A model generated the notes under the pieces. It was not told the DNA's origin. It was given only the letters and a program-made list of their open reading frames with translations, and ran no database searches. Positions 22,443 through 23,375 of a stretch of DNA of 23,375 nucleotides are shown piece by piece (position 1 is the stretch's first letter; each line of letters opens with the position of its first letter). The position numbers and the translations under genes are program-made. The stretch spans positions 1 to 23,375 of the forward strand of contig JBDSEG010000085.1 of the NCBI GenBank assembly GCA_039920165.1. Reading direction: 5' to 3'. Origin of the DNA: JBDSEG01 sp039920165 (lineage in GTDB: Bacteria; Pseudomonadota; Gammaproteobacteria; Burkholderiales; Burkholderiaceae_C).

Positions 22443-23306
22443 TCACGCCTCGATCCCGTGCACCAGTTCCAGCGTCGCGCCGACCGACAGGTTGAGCAGC
22501 GCTGCAATGGCGTCGACATCGTCCGGCAGCGCCGGGTTGTCCCAGCCGTGCAGGCTGTGCCGCGACAGACGCACCGCGAGGGTGACGGTTCGCACGCTCG
22601 GATGTTCCGCATGGCGGTCGTCGGCGATTCGCGTCAGCAGCTCGGGCAGGCGCCAGGCCTTCATCAACGATTGCTGCAGATCGGCCAGATCGACGCCCAG
22701 CACCTCGCACTGGACCACCGCCGAGCGCAGGCTCGGATCGGCGAGTTGTGCCTGCTGGATGCGCAGCGCGAGGTCGGGTGCATGGCACCAGAGCAGCATC
22801 TCGGCGAAATCGTGCAGCAGCGCGGCGGCGTGGATGACTGCGGCGTCGTGGTCGCGCCGGAACACTGCGAAACCGAGCGCGAAGGTCGCGGCACGGTGCG
22901 CGCGGCGCAACGCCAGTTGCAGCCCGGCCAGCGCGAGCGGCCGGCCGGCCAGCCACTGCTCGACGGTCGACTGCGCGCCGAAAGCCTTGAAGAACGGCGT
23001 GATGCCCATCATCACCAGCGCGGCGGTGACGGTTTCGGTATCGGTGAGCATGCGGCTGGTGCGCCGGCTCGCGGCGTGCGCCAGCACCTTGAGCGACATC
23101 AGTGGATCGCCGGCGATCAGCTCGCCGATGCTGTTCGCGTCGACCCGGTCCTCGTTGGCGCGCATCGCCTCCAGCGCGTCGGCGGTCTGCGCGAGTACCG
23201 GGATCTCGGCGCGCAGAAGGCGCGCGGTCCACAGGGCCAGGCCGGCCGACGCCGGGGGCGTGGAGGGCGGCGCGGAGGAGGGCGCGAGGGCGGGCGAAGC
23301 GAACAT
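22443..23306 (-). CDS. HDOD-domain protein
   Basis: The 287-aa product has a Ala/Pro/Ser-rich flexible N-terminus (about 1-22) and then a HDOD domain: EIPVLAQTADAL (34-45), IGELIAGDPLMSLKVLAHAAS (60-80), the helix TETVTAALVMMGITPFFKAF (90-109), and HAAALLHDFAEMLLW (159-173) with an intact H165-D166 pair. HDOD proteins are non-enzymatic relatives of HD phosphohydrolases that often act in signalling, sometimes linked to c-di-GMP or chemotaxis; here there is no GGDEF, EAL or CheY-like domain attached. ATG 23306 is the start; no strong Shine-Dalgarno is visible next to it (AGGAACGACC lies about 30 bases upstream). The last 69 bases of the window upstream of it hold no recognisable gene. Confidence 0.88.
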   Translation of the reverse strand: MFASPALAPSSAPPSTPPASAGLALWTARLLRAEIPVLAQTADALEAMRANEDRVDANSIGELIAGDPLMSLKVLAHAASRRTSRMLTDTETVTAALVMMGITPFFKAFGAQSTVEQWLAGRPLALAGLQLALRRAHRAATFALGFAVFRRDHDAAVIHAAALLHDFAEMLLWCHAPDLALRIQQAQLADPSLRSAVVQCEVLGVDLADLQQSLMKAWRLPELLTRIADDRHAEHPSVRTVTLAVRLSRHSLHGWDNPALPDDVDAIAALLNLSVGATLELVHGIEA

Positions 23307-23375
23307 GGCGCGGGCGCCGCGGACGGCGGGTGGTCGTTCCTGGTTGTCGGCAGTGCGCGCGCAGGCTTGAGCGGC

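Overview
The window is about 23.4 kb of very GC-rich bacterial chromosome, densely coded, with most start-to-stop gaps below 130 bases. The divergent pair pilT / yggS followed by proC, a ubiA gene, an FFLEELY-type protein and the general gene style point to a betaproteobacterium, probably Burkholderiales. This is an inference from gene content, not from a marker gene. I see no rRNA, tRNA, CRISPR array, insertion sequence, prophage or recognisable defence locus; the content looks like ordinary chromosomal metabolism and envelope genes.

Layout. Positions 1-124 (-) hold the first 41 codons of the twitching ATPase gene pilT. Divergent from it is a long + strand block: yggS (PLP homeostasis), a 60-codon proline-rich small gene closed by a perfect intrinsic terminator, a small predicted beta-barrel protein whose ribosome binding site starts three bases after that terminator, then a tight run proC - aceE-type 2-oxoacid dehydrogenase E1 - DUF885 periplasmic metallopeptidase - glutamate dehydrogenase. 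The last four are separated by 7, 24 and -4 bases and fit peptide and amino acid use: peptide hydrolysis, glutamate to 2-oxoglutarate, 2-oxoacid oxidation, and pyrroline-5-carboxylate to proline.

A second + block (8722-13916) encodes membrane proteins: an ArnT/PMT-like glycosyltransferase (family 39), a DUF2254 membrane protein overlapping it by 4 bases, an MscS-type mechanosensitive channel and a CPA1-type cation/proton antiporter. The last three look like an ion or osmotic homeostasis set.

On the minus strand, 18098 down to 13955, lie a peroxiredoxin-glutaredoxin fusion, an MFS transporter, ubiA (ubiquinone prenyltransferase, 2 bases after the MFS gene) and a lipoprotein combining a transglutaminase-like domain with TPRs. 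Divergent from the peroxiredoxin are a secreted CAP-domain protein, which appears to be an internal duplication, and a secreted CHRD protein.

The right end holds a coupled minus pair (FFLEELY-motif protein, then an MBL-fold hydrolase, 4-base overlap), a divergent + strand membrane-anchored alpha/beta hydrolase preceded by a 12-codon arginine-rich leader ORF, and a minus-strand HDOD protein.

The best candidates for something new are modest: the terminator placed directly against a ribosome binding site at 1182-1221, the leader ORF at 21465-21503, the duplicated CAP protein, the solitary E1 operon, the DUF2254/MscS/antiporter cluster and the FFLEELY/MBL pair.
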